Below are positions 1 to 13,269 of a DNA stretch of 64,000 nt, in pieces. The notes under the pieces are model-generated. The model saw nothing but the letters and a program-made list of their open reading frames with translations, was not told where the DNA came from and made no database searches. Source of the DNA: Tetragonia tetragonoides (lineage: Eukaryota; Streptophyta; Magnoliopsida; Caryophyllales; Aizoaceae); NCBI GenBank assembly GCA_038025085.1, contig CM076146.1:46143336-46207335 (forward strand). The letters run 5' to 3'. Position 1 is the stretch's first letter, and each line of letters starts with the position of its first letter. The position numbers and the translations under genes are program-made.

Positions 1-2457
1 ACAGCTCACAAGCTCTGTCTAACAAATTAAGGTTGACACATAAATCAATCAAGCAATTGCAATAAGCCTTCTTAACATCAACACTGACCGTGCCAAACAG
101 TTCAGAGGCTGCTTCCCTAAATTGACCTACACTGTTTTCCCCCTCCAACAAAATTCTGACCACAAGACCGAGCTCCTGATTAGCCTTCTCAACACACACT
201 ACAAGCTTACTAAGTTCCTCTTTTGGTGTTTGTGTCACAACATTTAAAAGGCAACCACAAAACCTATCATCAGGAGTCATACCCAATTCCAAAACCTTAT
301 CAAATGTCCTCACAACATCATCAGTACGATTTGCCTTCCCATAGCACTGGATAAGCGAGGTCAAAACAAAGATATTAGGTTCAAAACCAGCTTCTACCAT
401 ATCACTTAGCACATTCTCAGCTTCTGTAACTTGCCCGCTGCATGAATATATTGTAACCATAGACGAAAAGGTCCAACTATCTGGGACGCAACTCCCTGAA
501 CTTTTCATTTCTTCATAAATTTGAGCAGCTTCATCAATATACCCCACATCAGCACAAGTCGCCAAACGCGTGTTGTAAAGGATAACATTGAATCCAAACC
601 CCTTCTCCTTCATTTCTTTATAAACCTTGATAGCATCTTCACCATAACGCGCCCTACAGAAGGCGCGCAAAAGAGCAGCATAAGTCCCCCAAGTAGGAGG
701 AATCCCATAGTTAGTCATCTCCTTATAAATATTCTTAGCTTGCCAAGGCCTTTTAGCTCGTCCCATAGCATCCAACAAAGTATTAAATATAACTAAGTTA
801 GGCTTAACTCCAAGAGCCTTCATCTCCTCATATACATTCAAACAGCCATCAAAATTTCCCGTCTTTCCGTAAATCTTAATCAGAGTAGAGAAAGTAACAG
901 CATCAATCCACCATTTCTCAGTCCTAGCACGGTCATACAAACCCAACGCCCTATCGACATTGCCGGCCCTTCCATAAGCATCAATCATAGCAGAATAAGT
1001 AACATCATCAGGATTACAGCCAAAAGCAGGCATCTTTTCAAACCATTCAACAGCTTTATTAGGCTGACTACACATCCTACAGCAACTAATAATAGGAGAA
1101 AAAGTAACATTATCAGGTTTGACATTTCTGTGGAGCACTTCGTCGAACAGCTTCTCTGCAGCTTCCAAATCCCTACGTTTCCTTAAAACCTTGAAAGTAA
1201 CATTATATAAAACAACTTCTCTGGTAATTGTAAGCTTATTTTGAAAGTAGTGAAGGGTTAATAAGGCGGTGTGTGGGTTGTTCATGTTATTGAGGATAAT
1301 AACAGCGTCTTGTTCGACGACATTATCCCCTAAAGCAAACAAGATATTAGAGACATCATCTTGAGTGGAATCGCATGAATCTAAAGCGTGGGCGATGTCA
1401 ACGAGAGAGGAATATTTGGAGTCCGTAGGAGTTTTTACGAAGGTATGAAGCTCTAGGACTGTTGGGGTTAACCCAGATGTAATTTTTAGAAGCAGATGAA
1501 GAAGGTTTATTTTTGGGGATAGAATCGGGTTGGGTTTGAATAGGGTCAGTTAGTGAGAGGTTGGAGCTCTTGACGAGGAACAGGCCCGGCCTTTAGCATG
1601 TTCATGTGGGGCAAGTGAACAGGGCCTCCAAATCAGGAGGGCCCCCAAATAATTTTAATGGCTAATGGCCTTGTCAAATGGCAATGACAAAATATTGGTA
1701 TGTGATTGATTAACGAAGCATCAACTATTCAGCACAGCATCATCATGTAGTGAAAGCCAAGTGGTGACTTAATTGTTATTTTCACTTTCCCAAAGCAAAC
1801 ACTTGATGGGGACGACGGTAACTCCGCCCCATTTTCTCTTTTCTCCCTCTGTTACTCTCTCTACCTTCCCAATAAAATTTTATTGATGAAGGGTGATGGC
1901 AACAGGTTATTTATATGTTTTAAAGTTCTACTCTTTCTATCAAGTCTTCTTAACTTTTTTAACTCACTTTAAAAATTAGCTAAAAAAAAAACTCACTTTA
2001 AAAATAGAAAAAAGTCTTCTTAATTATATTGCTTAATTTTTGGATTAATGAACATTTTAAATAAATTAAGCAGTATAATTTTACTTACTATTTTGGTTCT
2101 CAATTGAAAGAAATAATGAAGAACCCATGGAACCGAGATCGTTACTAAACGTGTGAGACAACGTAAACAAGATGATTATGTCGGTATATTTTAGTAGTGA
2201 AAGTTTAACTTAGGTTCTACAAAACATTTGTGTCTTTTTAATATGGGGCCTAATTTTAAATTGTTGCACAGGGCCTCCAAAATGTCAGGGACAGCCCTGA
2301 CGAGGAATCTAGAGTGAGAGGAGAGAGAATTGAGTTTAGGAAAGCGTAAGGTGGTGGTAGTGAGAGGTGAAGGACAGAAAGGGGTGAGGTAGTGAAGTGA
2401 TTTGGAACAAGTATAATCACAGAGTGGCAATGGCGAAGAACATAGATGGTGCGCCAT
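1..2457 (-). pseudogene. SVR7: SVR7-type chloroplast PPR protein gene, disrupted, 3' end outside window
   Basis: The minus strand encodes tandem pentatricopeptide repeats from about 1200 down to base 1, with typical motifs such as VTYSAMIDAYGRAGNVDRAL and FVLTSLIQCYGKANRTDDVV. The order and wording match Arabidopsis SVR7 (At4g16390), a plastid PPR-SMR protein needed for chloroplast RNA and ATP synthase expression (family knowledge). The C-terminal SMR domain would lie left of the window. The start is the ATG at 2455-2457, followed by a Ser/Thr-rich, transit-peptide-like N-terminus. Two lesions are visible. A 719-bp hAT element (1581-2299) splits the presequence. Near 1426 one extra base sits between SYG and the conserved DSKYSSL, so the upstream frame reaches a TGA near 1410. 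With the element removed, the reading frame across the insertion site is continuous. The PPR part itself shows no other break, so the damage looks recent, or the one-base shift is an assembly error. Confidence 0.85.
1581..2299. mobile_element. Non-autonomous hAT element inside the SVR7 coding sequence
   Basis: The element is 719 bp and is flanked by a perfect 8-bp target duplication ACGAGGAA (1573-1580 and 2300-2307). Its ends are imperfect inverted repeats, CAGGCCCGGCC on the left and CAGGGCTGTCC on the right read inward, matching the CAGGG(C)CGG(CC) ends common in plant hAT families. No transposase frame is visible, so it must have been mobilised in trans. It lies in the presequence-coding region of the PPR gene. 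Confidence 0.9.
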
Positions 2458-2465
2458 TGCACTGG

Positions 2466-2496
2466 CACACACACACACACACTCTCTCTCTCTCTC
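2466..2496. repeat. Compound (CA)n(CT)n microsatellite in the SVR7 5' leader
   Basis: About 8 CA units run directly into about 7 CT units, immediately upstream (minus strand) of the SVR7 start codon. Confidence 0.9.
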
Positions 2497-2497
2497 G

Positions 2498-5478
2498 TTG
2501 AGTCGTTGGAGAATAATTGCAATGCGAAAATTGGCGGGGCTTATCAGTTATCAAAACCCCAGCTATGGCTGCCCGCGGTGTGCGGTGTGCGGTGTGCGGT
2601 GTGCGGTGTTCAGTGTTCGTCTATTAGCTTTACGTTTTCCAACCTTTTTTTTATTTTTCTTAAGGACTCCGTTCAATGAAATGTAATGTAATGCAATGCA
2701 ATTCTTTTATAGAATAAATGTGAGATGGAAAATGAAGGAATGGAGAAGGAACAGGAGAAAAGTGAGATTAATTACACCATTTGAAGTAACCATCATTATA
2801 TGGGTTGAAGTTGAGCAACTATGATTACATTGAAAGATGCAATCAAACTCAATTTGCTCCTGCACCCCAAATAAATGGGTGAAAACCCGAATAAACGGGT
2901 GATTTGACGGGTGGTTTGTGGATCGGATGGTGGGTCGGGTGAGATTCGGACGATGATTTTTCACACCCAAACCCGATCCACGAATCCACCAATCACCCTT
3001 TTAATATTTTATTATACTTTTAAAAAAAAAAGACCTTCAAAATAAATTAAAATAAGACATTTGGGGTTGTCTTTATTTGTGATAATAGGATTTCTTTATT
3101 TGTAATATGAGACTTTTTAATGGGCTCTTGCACTTTTTCACTCATAATTGTTGGTTTAGTTTTATGAAATTTGATTTGTTAAGTTGATTTTTTTGTCCAA
3201 ATCCCTTAATTTGGTTTAGCTATTTATTCATCAGTTTACCACTCGTATTCACCTGTTTACTCGTGGGACCGTGGGTGATGGGTGGACTGAATGCGGGTGG
3301 AGTATTTCGTGGGTGATGAGTGGATGGAGTATTTCGTGGGTGATGGGTGGATGAGTGAAGTTTAAAAATTAAATGAGTGGATACGGGTGATACTCCACCC
3401 GTCCCAAATCTCACCCATTGCCAGGCGTAATCTCATCTGATCCCCCGCTTATTCATTTTCTCCTCATTACATTGCATTTCATTGACAAGAAGTAAACCAG
3501 TCCTAACAATGAGGTGGAAAAGGAATGGGGGAGGAGATAGAGAGAAAAGTGTGATTAATTGCATCATTTCACTATAATCATAGTTCTCGTGCCATACTTG
3601 GACTGGCCTTTGAAATGAGACAACACAACATGACACAAAATCTACCAAACATAGACACCCTAGAATAGTGCGTCATAGCACAACGGAGCAACCCGAGCAC
3701 GGTCCAAACACGACCCAAGTACATCTTTAATCCGAGTACAATAATGATGAGAAACCCTAGCCAACCTGATTGTCATATAGCCGTATGGGCCTCTTTGTCC
3801 GTTTGGGCTCAAAGTTATAGCCAGTTGGAGTGATTGCGAATTCATCATACAGATGTGCTAGCTGAAATGGATTCCCTTTGTTCAATTTTCCTTTTTACAG
3901 ATGGTAATCGAAAAGCAAAGTCGTTGAATTTTCGGTGTGACAGCAGATGTCATCATCCAGAAGTAAGCAAATAAAGGTTAGTTCCCAAAACCATTCCGCA
4001 CCTAATTTTACTGCTTTCGTAATCAAATTGTATGTAGACCTACTATACCATTTGGTGTTTGGTGTTTGGTGTTTGGTGCAATATATGGTGCTTGCGTTTG
4101 CGTTTCTTTTACTTTATTACTCCGTATTTAGTTTTGATTTGATGATACCGCAAAGTTGGCACTTGATTTACAAATGATAAATTTGGGGATTGGAGATATC
4201 ATGTTTTTTTAATGATCCCTGACACAATTTGCACTTTAATACTACTACTCACTATTTGTACATCCGATCCGCATTCCCCTTATTACCTAATTGGAGAAGA
4301 AACACACAATTGGAATATTGATCCATACCTTTTCGTTACAACTTTTGTATCCCATAAAAGTTAGGCATGTCCTCCATTTTCAAAAGCTACCATCATCAAC
4401 AACAATATACTATAACATGTCAATTTTGGCTTGCATTAAAAACCATTGATCCAATACATGTAGGTTTTATTGATCAATTTTGTTTTCTTTTTCTACAACA
4501 GGAACATTATAAATAATTAAAAGTTGTGCGAGTACTATAACATCTACTGTACTTGTCTAATAAGCTTATTATCTATGAGCAATGGCAGGCTAAGGCCACC
4601 GTGTTTCCCCTTTCAAGTTAGATCTTCATAGAATATTAATTAGTAATATAAAAATGAATTCTTCTGGGATATTTTCATACGAGGTAGGTATATATACTTC
4701 GTTTTTCTATTAAATAGGAGTAAAGTTTTTGGTCTAAATGATGATGCGCAACTATATGCATACAGTTTATAAAATACATGATGATTAAGGGATTAACTAA
4801 CAAACTTAGAGGCTCGCCAATAAGAAAAAGTCATCATCTTTCTCCGAATGAATTAAGAGTTTTAAATCATATCCTTTTATTCCATTGTGAGGACTTACGT
4901 GGTGTTGTTTTCCCATATTTAGGTCTAGTGGTTAGTTTGTTTTTGTCTTTCTCTTTCGGTCTTTTACTTCATGTTGAGGTTTAGCTTTTCGTCATAACCG
5001 AAATAAATAAAAACAAAAAAAAAAGAAAAGAAAAGAAATACTAATAATAATAGTAAATGTGATTAAAAAAAGACATAAGCCATTCATCATTAATCGCCAT
5101 TCGTCACATACTCAGATACATCTGGAGACATAACAATGAAAGAAAAGAAATTAAGGATATATTCATTCAAATATATAGCTGGCTGAATTAAGTTTGCGCA
5201 CAAATTTGATTTGTGCACTTATATATAATACCAACCCCACCCAAACACCTACAAAACCAACCTTATTACTCTTTATTAGTTCACATACTCTGTAGTACGT
5301 ATATATATTGTAGCTGTAACTATAACATAAAAACTAATCGTAATATAATCTGTAGATTTGTCTGGCCACGTTTAATTAACAAAATAAAGAAGATATAAAG
5401 AAAAAAAGAAAACTCCATGACAAAGACTGAGGAAGGAATGAAAGATGGCGTCATGCGATGATGATATGCATATCTTGA
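2498..5478. other. Intergenic, repeat-derived, no gene seen
   Basis: There is a short GCGGTGT tandem at about 2573-2613. A diverged direct repeat of about 75 bp is seen at 2727-2800 and 3519-3590, each preceded by ATG-AAT-rich sequence related to TTCAATGAAATG. Between them, 3262-3356 holds imperfect tandem copies of GTGGGTGATGGGTGGA. A GTGTTTG tandem lies at 4052-4078. The arrangement suggests an old transposon remnant bounded by the direct repeats. Short open frames here lack coding character. Confidence 0.5.
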
Positions 5479-6805
5479 TCACATGATGGAGCAACCAGCA
5501 GGATTTTCTTCGCTGAAGTAATCACAGCGGCCATTACTATAGTAGCCTGGTGGGCAGGGTGGTGGACGGCCGTACGAATAGCCATAACTGGGCCCGGGCC
5601 CGTAACCCTGCTGATAGCAGGGCCCGCCTGGTGTTCCTTGATAGCATGGTGTACAGCACATGGCTACTGGGAACACCTGTGGTGGCGGGCCTGGCGGGTA
5701 CCCGGGAACCCATTGGGCTTCGGGCTCAATTGGCTTTGGAGCCGGTGTTGGGGGAGCCGGTTTGGGTGCTGGCTCGGCCGGTTTGGGAGCCGGTTCAGCT
5801 GGCTTTGGCTTGGGTTCAGCAGGGGCTTCTTTCTTGGATCCATTTTTGGAGCCATTCTTCTGGATCTTTTCAGGGGCAGGGTTTTCTGGTGCGGGTTTGG
5901 GTTTTTGGGGCTCTGGTGGTGGTGGCTGCTGCTTGGGCTTCTCGGGCATGGGTATGGGTACGGGCACGGGAGCAGGAGCAGACTGCTTGGGCTTGTCCTC
6001 AGAAGGGTTGGGCTTGGGCTTGGGTTTGTCGGGCTCAGCCTTCTTGGGTTCCTTGATATCAATGCTCTGGATAGATTTGCCGGCCTTGCAACAGAGCTTA
6101 TCTCTGATCCTCTCTGGGCTGCAGCATACCACAGTGATGGTAACCGTGTTCTGCTTTTCATCGTACACCTGGTCTCGTATTTCTGATCTTGTCATCAAAA
6201 ACACACCAAATTAAATTAGAAAACAGTAATCTTTATTTAGTACGTAGAAAAGAAAATGAAGAAGGAAGATGGAGATCGAAACTCACGAGGGAACTTGCAC
6301 AAAGTCTTCTTAACCTTCTTGTAGCATTGACAGCACTGAAGATCCACCTTCAGCACCATTTTTGTCTCCTGTATGTTAGCATATATCATATATGTACAGT
6401 CAACACCCATACATAAATCACTACAATAATAATATTGATTATGGATTTTATGCTAGCTAGCTAGCTAGCTAGTTCATTCCAAAAGTTTCATATCCTATTC
6501 TCAGGTCAAACACTTAAAAAAGGAAATACAGAAATGAAATGCATCAGGTATACGTATATTCATTCAAGATATATATAATAAAGATACCTGATCCTACAAA
6601 GTAAGAAGCATTTATTCATTTGGAAACACTTTTTAGGAAGGAAATTACAGAATAATTAAGAAAGAGGTGGCTTTAATTTAGGACGTATTGACAAGATAGG
6701 ATGATGGAGGATCAAATAAATGGGAGCTATGCATAAAGAAATAAGTCTTAAGTATGTAAAGTAAGAGTATTAAGTTACCTTCTCCTCCCCTAGAGTGCAT
6801 CCCAT
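5479..6805 (-). CDS. Heavy-metal-associated isoprenylated plant protein, proline-rich (HIPP)
   Basis: Three exons, 6779-6805, 6287-6368 and 5479-6182, with GT-AG introns in phase, give 270 residues. The start ATG at 6803-6805 follows a CAACAG-repeat leader; exon 1 codes for only nine residues (MGCTLGEEK). Residues about 13-80 form an HMA domain with a CxxC pair (C21, C24), FPQIRDQVYDEK and VTITVVCCSPERIRDKLCC. Residues about 85-200 are Lys-Pro-Glu-Ala repeats, then a Gly/Tyr/Cys-rich tail. The C-terminus is CSIM, a CaaX box predicted to be farnesylated, so the protein is probably membrane-anchored. The architecture is that of HIPP proteins, which bind metals, and of rice Pi21-like proline-rich HMA proteins (family knowledge). 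By position it corresponds to Arabidopsis At4g16380. The metal bound is not predictable. Confidence 0.88.
6452..6472. repeat. (GCTA)n microsatellite in HIPP intron 1
   Basis: Five GCTA units lie in the intron between exons 1 and 2 of the HIPP gene. Confidence 0.85.
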
Positions 6806-7248
6806 GGTTGCTGTTGCTGTTGCTGTTGCTGTTGGTGACCAATCTTGAGAATGAACGAGGAGATTCGATGGATTTGAACCTCGAAATATAAGTAAGTAAT
6901 TCAGGAAGAGAATTAATACTACCGACTTGATGAGAATGGGTTAATTAATACTCCAAATCCAGGTGGCTGCCAGTTTAGAGAGTGAGAAAGAGAGAAGGGG
7001 CTGCACAAAATGCCATCCAAGTGGGTCTCCAATTCATTGATTGATGATAAATATGGTGGGCGTGACGAGGAAAATTACAACTCAAGCATACCATTGCCCG
7101 GATAGCGCCTCATACCCATACCAACAACTCCAAAATATACAAGGAAAAATACAAATAACTAGAGTTTAAAGGATGTGTTCTTTTTTACTAGACTGAACTG
7201 GACTGAACTAAAATTAATTGAATTCTACTAAATAAAAGTGAACTATTA

Positions 7249-7520
7249 GGCTCTGTTTGATTCACCTTAATTTTACTTAAATTCAGTTTTGTTCTGTTTT
7301 GTTCAGTTCATGTGTAACTTTATCATTTATATAACCTTTTATTCAGAAATAATTTCATGATGATAATTATGTCATCGGAAATATCTCAAAGCATACTTTC
7401 AAATGAGTCTAGTATTGACTATGTTTGGACGAACTTTAAATGGTTAACGGTCAAGTTTAAAAAATCAATTCAGTTCAGTTCACTTCAGATCAGTTTTATC
7501 CAGGTGAATCAAACGGAGCC
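7249..7520. mobile_element. Tourist-like MITE (PIF/Harbinger)
   Basis: The element is 272 bp, with terminal inverted repeats GGCTCTGTTTGATTCACC and its complement (GGTGAATCAAACGGAGCC, one mismatch). It is flanked by the 3-bp duplication TTA (7246-7248, 7521-7523), diagnostic of PIF/Harbinger insertion. It has no coding capacity. The internal sequence is rich in TCAGTTC motifs. Confidence 0.9.
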
Positions 7521-8368
7521 TTACTGACTCAATGGGTTTATACGAGGCCGCCTTAACATGAAGTCATCATCTCTATATTCAAGCCTGACATCATCATGAC
7601 GTTAGGCTTGTTTGAGGCGCCCTCATATCAAGAATTTGTGTTACTGACTATTTGGAAAATAACACACACTGATATCATATTCTTGCAGCCAATGAGGTAC
7701 TTCCTCCGTTCCAAAAAAGGTTGACGCTTAGCTTTTTTCACGATCTTCAAGACGGAACTTAGGCATGAATAACTTTTACTATTATATAAGTATAAAAATT
7801 ATGAAAATATAATTTTCAAAAGTAATATTTAAAAAAATTAAAATGGATCTAATAATATAATTTTTACATTATAAAATTATATATATATATGATCAAAAAT
7901 TGCAAATTTTGAAGAAGTATTGAAAGAGCGTTGAAATTCATTGGCTCAGCAACATTGTCCATCCTTTCACATAAGTCATGGAATGGTCATGGCTGAGGTT
8001 GGCTTAATTCCATGATTGGTGCCTCACCCAAAAGGCTAACACCAAACAGGTCCCTAGACGACCTTCTGGCATGTGCTTTTCTCTTGTCTTTTGATGGATC
8101 CTTCCTACCCTCCCTACTAATACTACCCAATTCCAATCATCTTCATTATTCCCCATTTTGGACTCTTCTACTCCTTCCAATTTCTTCTCTTCTCATCATT
8201 GTCTTACCTCTTTTTCATTGAGTATAATAATAGTACTCTAATCACTACCACTTAATTATTCTAATTAGTTAACATTACAATTATATTCATTTCTAATATT
8301 CTTGTTTTACTTTTTTTTAAGTGGAGATTCTTGTTTTACTAGCTATTCTTTTTCCGTTGAAGTTTATA

Positions 8369-8378
8369 TTATTATTAT

Positions 8379-8410
<32 letters not shown>
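8369..8410. repeat. (ATT)n(CTA)n microsatellite
   Basis: Four ATT units are followed by ten CTA units. Confidence 0.9.
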
Positions 8411-9901
8411 TTATTTAAGCACTAAACTGACACTTACTAGATTAGTGATAAGACGTTACCGAATCAGTTACATAAGCTTACGAATTAAAGTCGGTGAAAA
8501 TCAATAATAAAACCTTACAAAATTCGAGCAAATCGGTAGAAATCAGTTGAAAATGCGACACCCTAAGTCCTATCTTGATTCTTGATCCTTGACCCCATAA
8601 TATGTAAAAATAGGGAACAAAAAACGAATAAGGGGTACGTGATGTATGAGAGCATGTATGAGACTTGAATTTTGTGTATGAGCGAAGAAGATAGATGTAG
8701 ATGTAGGTAACATGGTGTGCGAGAGGAAATAGAAGGGACCATGGGAATTGGGAGGTAGACATTAGACAACCCCCACATGGCCAGCTTTTTACGTGCCCGA
8801 CGGCCCAGCAACATCAACCTTGGGAATTTAATTATAATTCTACTGCTTATTTATTTACGTAGTCCTAGTACCACTCGACTTGATCATATTCGATCTTGGT
8901 ACCCGGAATTTTTATGAAAAGGACCTCAATCTTCCGTTCGTTACGGTAGGTCCCATCACTTGTACCCAACATTTCTTTAATACCATTTCACTCCTCATAT
9001 CCGTCGGTGCCTAAGTTAACCGTACCCCTTGCAATATCCACACTCATCCTTTAGTTTGGACTTCTTTACCCACTCTCAAGTCTCGTCCCATCCCATCATT
9101 TTATATTTAATGTCGTCTAATAGTAAATGCATCATTAATATTCCCGTAAAAAAAGGGCTATTTAATTTGTATGCCCCTCACTTCAATAATTTGAATTGCG
9201 ATTCCTTCTAAGTTCTAATCATGCAACTCCTAAGCTTTTGACTATTCATTTTAATAATATACAGAGTACTTGTTTTTTTAGGGAATAAGTAATATAATTG
9301 TTCATACATCATGATTCATAACCCTAACCAATGCATTAAGCTTTTGTTATTTTTCTCCAAAAAAAAAAAAACAAAACATTAATTCAGTTCTATTCAATTC
9401 AGTACTTAAAGAATTAATCATTTTTGTCATTTCTATTCTAATAGAGTATTATTTACATTTTTGGCTCGTTTTGTGAGATAGTAATGAAGCAAGCCTCCCT
9501 TAAGTGGAAAATGAGGAGTCTTTTTGATCACATGAGTGAGCTAACATATAATTAAGCTAGAGGTGACCAAAAAAAATATACTCCATCTCTAGAGGACTTA
9601 TTAGTAATGAGTTTAATGACTATGTTTATGTAGCAAGGAAGAATAGGATAGAAGGAACAAATAGAAAGAGAAATAATAATCTTAATCTGATCATCGATCA
9701 CTATAATCTTAATTAATCTATTTTTATGATCATGCGTGTATTCCTATGGATCCTTTCTAACTGGAGTGGGTAGTAGGCTAATTGGAGTGGGTAGTAGGGG
9801 ACAATGTGTAGATGTTGGATTTTTTATTGCTTTAATTTGCTACCTCATCATAATCACATATTGAAGTTGTTAGCAGCAACTCAAACTACTTTGCCAAGGT
9901 A

Positions 9902-10082
9902 CCAATAAGTGGTTGGTGTGAGTGGTTCGGCACTCTCATCCCTTAAGCAATATCGAGGGTTTGAATCTTGTGAATGGAGAAATCATTTAGTAGGAGCACT
10001 TTACCCTTTCGTAGGCCAACCCGGTGCGAACAAGATTAGCCTTGACCTAAAAGACTTAGGTGAACTTGTGGTTAAACCAAAA
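9902..10082 (+). mobile_element. tRNA-derived SINE with 19-bp target-site duplication
   Basis: The insert is 181 bp, bounded on both sides by the perfect duplication AAACTACTTTGCCAAGGTA (9883-9901 and 10083-10101). A pol III A box (TGGTGTGAGTGG, 9914-9925) and a B-box-like GGTTTGAATCT (9958-9968) lie 44 bases apart, the spacing of a tRNA promoter. The body ends in a short A-rich tail (AACCAAAA). Together these show a SINE retroposed by a LINE-type target-primed mechanism. The open frame that crosses it is incidental. Confidence 0.92.
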
Positions 10083-10101
10083 AAACTACTTTGCCAAGGT
10101 A

Positions 10102-11579
10102 GTCACTACTTGGGCTATACCCATATCCCATCGTCCGCCACTCGGTCCATTTCAAGTACAAGTAGTTCGGTTGTTGCTACTCTCTTGACAATTGATTTTC
10201 AAGGCCCAATAATGGTTGACGGGTACACTCAACTCGCTTTAGTTTTATTTCTGGGTCAAACTGCTTTCCAAACTTACTACGGAGTACTTCTACTTGGCCT
10301 ATCCTGTTACCTTCTTTCTTTATTGGACCATCCATCATGATCAAGTTAAATTAGGTCAAGTTCGAAACAAGGGGTGTGGTTGAACCATAGTGGCGTAGAG
10401 AATTATTCATCCTTAGTTAAGGTTTGGAATTCAAATCTCATCTTGGGCATAGAGTAGCCTTATCTAGAAAACTAGTTTACAACTCTAAGTACTTTGGCAT
10501 AGTGGTAAACTAGTTTTCTAGGGGATTAAGCTTTCGCCTCCTCAATTTTTTGCTCCCAAATCTTTGGCATAGTGGTAAACTAGTTTTGTAGCAACCAAGA
10601 GGTCAAGGGATCAAGTCTTGGCCCCTCAATTCTTTTGCTCTAAATTCCGCCACTGTAGTAAGTGACCTCTTCATTTGTAATAGTAACCCCATTTTTTCAG
10701 TGAGTTGGTCTCACCCAAGATTTATATAATCCTCTTAGTAAACGCAGAAGAGAAATACAATAAAATTGAAGTAGATAAATTCTTGTTTAAGCGCGGGAGG
10801 CTTCTCCTTGAAATGTTTGATTTGTGGGCAGTAGTGGATGAGATAGAGTGATAGAGATGAGCATCAAATTGATATGGTTGAAGACAGAAGGAAAAATGAA
10901 TAAGGAGGTCCTTCCTTTTGTAGGGCAACAGATGAGTTTCTACTTTAATTCCAAAGTTTTGATCCGGTGATAAGGTGTGCTTATTATTATTATTTATTAT
11001 TATTATGTGGTGCTTGCGATTGGTCCCCCTTCAGTACGTCCCCTTAATTGGTGAGAGGCCCTCTCCTTCTTTCCAAAGATTCTGTTAAATGATAATCTTG
11101 TATGGCCACAGTGCGCACCATGATTTGAGCTTTCATTTCCAGCGTCTTCTCCACCTACCCATCAAATTAATTCCTTTGTGTTTTTGGACACTTACTCGGA
11201 TTTTTTTTGTCTATCTTAATTTATTGAACTGTCCTCGTTTCTGGCAATGACAAGGATGGGCTTGGATTCATTTTTGAGTATTTGATACTACTCCATAATA
11301 ATATCACACATACATACATACATACATACATACATAATCATTTTGATCTTCATATTTATACTCCACTTTTTTCTATTCTTACTTTTTTCTTATTTCCCTT
11401 TTTGTAATTTCTAATTAGTAGTTGAACTTTGATGAAATATATATACATCCATATTTGGGTATGATCACCTGACTTGTGTATGTTTGTAAAAAATTTTGGT
11501 AATGTAAAAACCCCATAAATAAATGGAGTAATAAATAATACAGGAGACCTTCATAAAAATTATTAGGCGTCTCCGAATC
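10102..11579. other. Intergenic, SINE-like debris and short repeats
   Basis: Two A-box-like sequences (GGCATAGTGGTAAACTAG at about 10497 and 10565), each followed by loose B-box-like sequence, suggest decayed SINEs. The first forms a perfect 17-bp inverted repeat with 10464-10480 (right arm 10505-10521). A TTA-rich repeat lies near 10980 and a (CATA)n tract at 11309-11336. No gene is seen. Confidence 0.4.
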
Positions 11580-12162
<583 letters not shown>

Positions 12163-13269
12163 GTATCTTATTTTCAATCTCATTTCTATTCGTTTCACTG
12201 GCCTGCCCTCCATATTCTCAACTCATTGTCCATTTTCCTAAGAGGCTAAGGAAACTAATGGCTGGAAATTAAAATTCTCTTCTTGAAAATCCTTTTCATT
12301 AATTACTCAATATTCTGTCAAAATCACCATCAACAACCCAAGGTTAAACAGGTTCATGAATAGTTGGAAATACAATATTGTTCAACGAACCAAATAATTT
12401 CCAGATTCTCAAACATACACTATATATAAAGTGACATACCGCAAGAATCTTCCCTCTCTTTCACTTCGTCTGATCTAGATTCTCCCCAACTATACAGGGT
12501 AATGAAAGAGTACTGAACATACAAACCCCCCAACTCCTCGATCTTTTTAAGCGAAAAGCCAACCACAGTTTCATAGAAAACCCAAAACATGCATGTTTGA
12601 TGTGGCTTCTCAATGATGTGATCACAATCACAAAATAATTTTTCCAATAATATGAACATTAATACTCATGAGCAGGCAAATTTTGGTATCAGCATATATA
12701 CTTGGTCACATATTAATTAATGAATACAGACTATGTTGAGTTGCATACTTGCAGTGTTGCACAAAAGATCAGCTCCAAGGAATGAAGCAGTACCCGCATA
12801 CTAGTATTACTACTTTGCTTGATACTACTATCATTAATCCATTTTATGTTGTACATAGTGCTAATTACATAAAATTTAATGAGAGAATATATTATTAAAC
12901 ATTACTCTTTGGGTTAATGGATGGGCAGAACATTTTTGCTTTTTTGGATTTCTGCAAAAAGAAGTGCTTGAGCAATATGATATTGATATGTTTGATTGAT
13001 GGGCGAGGGTTTGAAATAATTTCCATAGAGAAGTTCAGTTTATTTGTTTGTGTTTTCAAATGGGGGAATGATTTTCTGTAGTAAATGAATGACAATTTTG
13101 TGGTGATGGTTGGAAGAGAGAGGTACCACGCTTTTCAGAAACTGTTCTTGCAACAATCCAAAAAAAATTAATTAAAAATGAAGGGGACAGTGGTCCATTG
13201 ATTTTATGTATTCTGTTATGTGTGTATTAATGCCATGTGACGACTTAATCCTTCGTTGTTGTTTTGAAG
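12163..13269. other. Spacer after the HIPP fragment, no gene seen
   Basis: AT-rich sequence without a convincing exon. I looked for the missing second half of the HMA domain and for a proline-rich tail and saw neither. Confidence 0.4.

Larger units (their letters stand above)
6806..9882. other. Intergenic, no gene seen
   Basis: Upstream region of the HIPP gene. It contains a Tourist MITE (7249-7520), a one-ended Stowaway-like sequence starting near 7694 (TACTTCCTCCGTTCC) and an ATT/CTA microsatellite near 8369-8410. The short open frames at 8012-8221 and 8478-8817 have no recognisable domain, and I do not regard them as genes. Confidence 0.5.

Noticed and set aside
2191..2679. Short open frames around 2.2-2.7 kb taken as separate genes
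   Set aside because: The minus-strand one is the SVR7 presequence running into the hAT element; the plus-strand ones cover microsatellites.
5550..6214. Long Gly/Trp-rich open frames on the plus strand
   Set aside because: They are antisense shadows of the proline-rich exon of the HIPP gene, which has splice sites, an HMA domain and a CaaX box.
7694..7940. Complete Stowaway MITE
   Set aside because: Only one terminus (TACTTCCTCCGTTCC) is recognisable; no matching opposite end or TA duplication was found.
9909..10340. 143-residue open frame
   Set aside because: It starts inside a SINE with defined ends and has no domain.
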